From Anaerolinea sp. (GTDB taxonomy: Bacteria; Chloroflexota; Anaerolineae; Anaerolineales; Anaerolineaceae), in contig PNNU01000165.1 in the NCBI GenBank assembly GCA_013824385.1, forward strand, positions 1 through 7,257: a DNA stretch of 7,257 bases, given 5' to 3'. Of the stretch, positions 5,528-7,257 are shown one piece after another (the stretch's first letter is position 1; every line of letters begins with the position of its first letter). The position numbers were made by a program, and so were the translations under genes. The notes under the pieces are model-generated. The model did no database searches, was not told the origin of the DNA, and was given only the letters and a program-made list of their open reading frames with translations.

Positions 5528-6532
5528 TTGAAAGGATACCGTAGGTATTTCTTAAACAAGCTGCTTTGGTTACTGGTTACCGCAGTCTTTGCCTTTCTTC
5601 TGAACTTTACGCTTCCCCGACTGATGCCGGGAGATCCCGTGGCAGGCATCGTATCAAGACTTGCTCAAGGTATGTCGAACTCAACAGGGATGAAGGCAGT
5701 TTACGAGCAATACGCAACACAATTTGGCACCAACAAGCCCATAATCACCCAATTCTTCTTGTACGTAAGCAATGTTTTTCAAGGTAATTTTGGTTCATCA
5801 TTCAGTCAATTTCCCCGACCTGTTATGGATATTCTTAAATCATCCGTATGGTGGACTGTATGTCTCCAATTCCCGGCTATTATCGTAGGCTGGATTATTG
5901 GAAATGTATTGGGGGTGCTGGCGGCATACATTCGAAAGGGCTTTGATAAAGTCATTATGCCGGTCAGCCTTTTCATTAGTAATTTACCCGCTTTTGGTAT
6001 GGCGGTTATTTTGTTGGTAATCTTCGCAGTGGATCTTAAGTGGTTTCCGACATCCGGAGGCTACGGTTTTGACTTGATTCCAGAGTTTAGTTGGCGCTTC
6101 ATATGGTCGGTCATCGTCCACTATCAATTGCCATTCTGGTCAATCGTACTCATTGCGATTGGCGGCCAAGCCATTGGTATGCGCTCAATGTCTATTTACG
6201 AATTAAATGCAGATTATGTAAAATACGCCCGTTTCCTAGGCATCAAAGATCGCAAAATTGTTGGTTATGTGTTCAGAAATGCCATGCTCCCCCAGATTAC
6301 TGGTTTGGCGTTGGCCATAGGAACCATGGTTGGCGGTGCTTTGGTGGCTGAAATCATTTTCAGTTATCCTGGTTTGGGAACCACGCTACTATCTGCTATT
6401 CAAGGGCAGGATTACCCTTTGATTTCGGCGGTAACCTTGATTATTACAGTCATGGTGCTGATTGCGAACTTTGCTATCGAAATCATTTATGGTTTGATCG
6501 ACCCGCGCATTAAAGCCGCGCAGACAGATTAG
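5528..6532 (+). CDS. ABC importer permease, OppB/DppB type
   Basis: The 334-residue integral membrane protein has the standard layout of the first permease of a peptide/oligosaccharide importer. The first helix at about 9-29 is followed by the conserved [10 protein letters not shown] (29-38). A long extracellular segment with the typical GNFGSSF (87-93) leads to a core of about five helices (roughly 108-135, 143-170, 200-219, 254-278 and 298-323). The cytoplasmic coupling (EAA) loop is at 226-255, [20 protein letters not shown] followed by RNAMLP, with Gly238 as the conserved glycine; it contacts the ATPase subunit. The family C-terminal signature YGLIDPRIK (321-329) is present. The start is TTG with a strong ribosome binding site. 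It should form a heterodimeric channel with the next gene product. The substrate is set by the binding protein and is not readable from the permease. Confidence 0.95.
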   Translation: MKGYRRYFLNKLLWLLVTAVFAFLLNFTLPRLMPGDPVAGIVSRLAQGMSNSTGMKAVYEQYATQFGTNKPIITQFFLYVSNVFQGNFGSSFSQFPRPVMDILKSSVWWTVCLQFPAIIVGWIIGNVLGVLAAYIRKGFDKVIMPVSLFISNLPAFGMAVILLVIFAVDLKWFPTSGGYGFDLIPEFSWRFIWSVIVHYQLPFWSIVLIAIGGQAIGMRSMSIYELNADYVKYARFLGIKDRKIVGYVFRNAMLPQITGLALAIGTMVGGALVAEIIFSYPGLGTTLLSAIQGQDYPLISAVTLIITVMVLIANFAIEIIYGLIDPRIKAAQTD

Positions 6533-6546
6533 GCAGAGATGATGAT

Positions 6547-7257
6547 ATGAAACATACCCTTGAGCAAGTCTTCCACTCTAGCAAATTTGTAACCGGTTTT
6601 TGTATTTTCGCAGCTATTTTGCTGATCGTGATTTTCTACCCACTTTTTGTACCAAATCCCCCACTGGAAATTATTGCACAGGGATCTTTCTTCCCACCCG
6701 GCACCTACGTCAGCACATACGATACTGTCTTCTCCTCAAAGGCATATACGCTAAACCTGACTGATGCCAGCGCAAAAAGAATTGCGGCAAAGCTGGGTGA
6801 TAAAGAGCGCAGCGATATAAAAGACTATCTGGTGTTAGTTGGAATCCCTGCTGAACAGATTGATACCACCAACACTACTCAACTCATTGATCTGTGGACG
6901 ACGAATTATGATTCCAAGAAGAATATTCCGGGGATGATATTTTCACAACAGCGATATTACCAAAGACTTGATAAATCGCTAGCCGGACTTCTTTCTGATG
7001 AGGGATTAATTCTTGCAGCAAAAAACGTTGATACTGGCGTCCTGGAACAAGTTGGTACCATTAACCAGGCTGATTATGTGAATATTAAAGAAGTCGCCAG
7101 TGTACGCACTTTACCACTGGGAACCGATAACTTCGGCCGAGACGTGCTTACTGAATTGGTAAGAGCCACGAGTGTATCACTCATGATTGGACTGATCGCA
7201 GGCCTAATTGCGACCTTTATCGGATTAGCACTGGGATTGCTCGCCGGTTATATTGGC
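6547..7257 (+). CDS. ABC importer permease, OppC/DppC type, with enlarged extracellular loop (3' end outside window)
   Basis: The frame is open from the ATG at 6547 to the right edge (237 codons, no stop), 14 nt after the previous stop codon. A first membrane helix at about residues 14-35 (FVTGFCIFAAILLIVIFYPLF) is followed much later by the OppC/DppC signature GTDNFGRDVLTELVRATSVS (192-211). A second helix then begins (MIGLIAGLIATFIGLALGL). In ordinary DppC/OppC proteins the helix and the GTD motif are about 50 residues apart; here the gap is about 155, so roughly 100 extra residues lie on the outer face of the membrane. The extra segment is hydrophilic and has no stop or frame change, so it is a real insertion. 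ATGs at 6539 and 6542 are in another frame. The ribosome binding site is weak (AGGCAGAG overlapping the preceding stop), which suggests translational coupling with the first permease. The rest of the channel and the ATPases should lie to the right. Confidence 0.92.
   Translation, partial: MKHTLEQVFHSSKFVTGFCIFAAILLIVIFYPLFVPNPPLEIIAQGSFFPPGTYVSTYDTVFSSKAYTLNLTDASAKRIAAKLGDKERSDIKDYLVLVGIPAEQIDTTNTTQLIDLWTTNYDSKKNIPGMIFSQQRYYQRLDKSLAGLLSDEGLILAAKNVDTGVLEQVGTINQADYVNIKEVASVRTLPLGTDNFGRDVLTELVRATSVSLMIGLIAGLIATFIGLALGLLAGYIG

Noticed and set aside
6539..6544. ATG codons at 6539 and 6542 as start of the second permease
   Set aside because: Both are in a different frame from the permease coding sequence; the ATG at 6547 is the first in frame.

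Overview
The window is a carbohydrate uptake and breakdown locus from a bacterium that is probably a member of the Chloroflexota (Anaerolineae-like). This placement is an inference. It rests mainly on the solute-binding lipoprotein, whose lipobox is followed by a long Ala/Pro/Thr/Glu linker of a kind common in that group, together with the moderate GC content. No rRNA or other marker gene is present to confirm it.

Layout: the left edge (1-223, minus) is the N-terminus of an ABC-transporter ATPase cut by the window. A short intergenic region (224-468) holds two strong inverted repeats. A LacI-family repressor (469-1536, minus) follows. It is divergent from a GH130 glycoside phosphorylase gene (1682-2656, plus), and the gap between them holds two opposing promoters that share one perfect 14-bp LacI-type operator. 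An 889-bp region without a convincing gene (2657-3545) contains a near-consensus sigma-70 promoter with a second, related operator at its start point. That operator is followed by a leader of about 600 nt with several hairpins and an isolated, very strong Shine-Dalgarno sequence. Next come a family 5 solute-binding lipoprotein (3546-5450), a 13-bp intergenic hairpin, an OppB/DppB-type permease (5528-6532) and an OppC/DppC-type permease cut by the right edge (from 6547).

How the parts fit (inference): the lipoprotein captures an oligosaccharide, probably a beta-mannoside, although family 5 proteins also bind peptides. The two permeases import it, powered by ATPases presumably encoded past the right edge. 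The cytoplasmic GH130 enzyme then cleaves it with phosphate to give a sugar 1-phosphate, most likely alpha-mannose 1-phosphate. The LacI-type repressor would control its own gene and the GH130 gene through operator 1 (1583-1596), and the transporter operon through operator 2 (2943-2964). The partial ATPase at the left edge looks like a CcmA/ABC-2-type exporter subunit and is probably unrelated.

I found no CRISPR array, tRNA, rRNA, insertion sequence or phage gene. The region reads as a coherent glycan-use locus of known gene families. The less ordinary parts are the long structured leader, the hairpin between binding protein and permease, and a large extra extracellular segment in the second permease.
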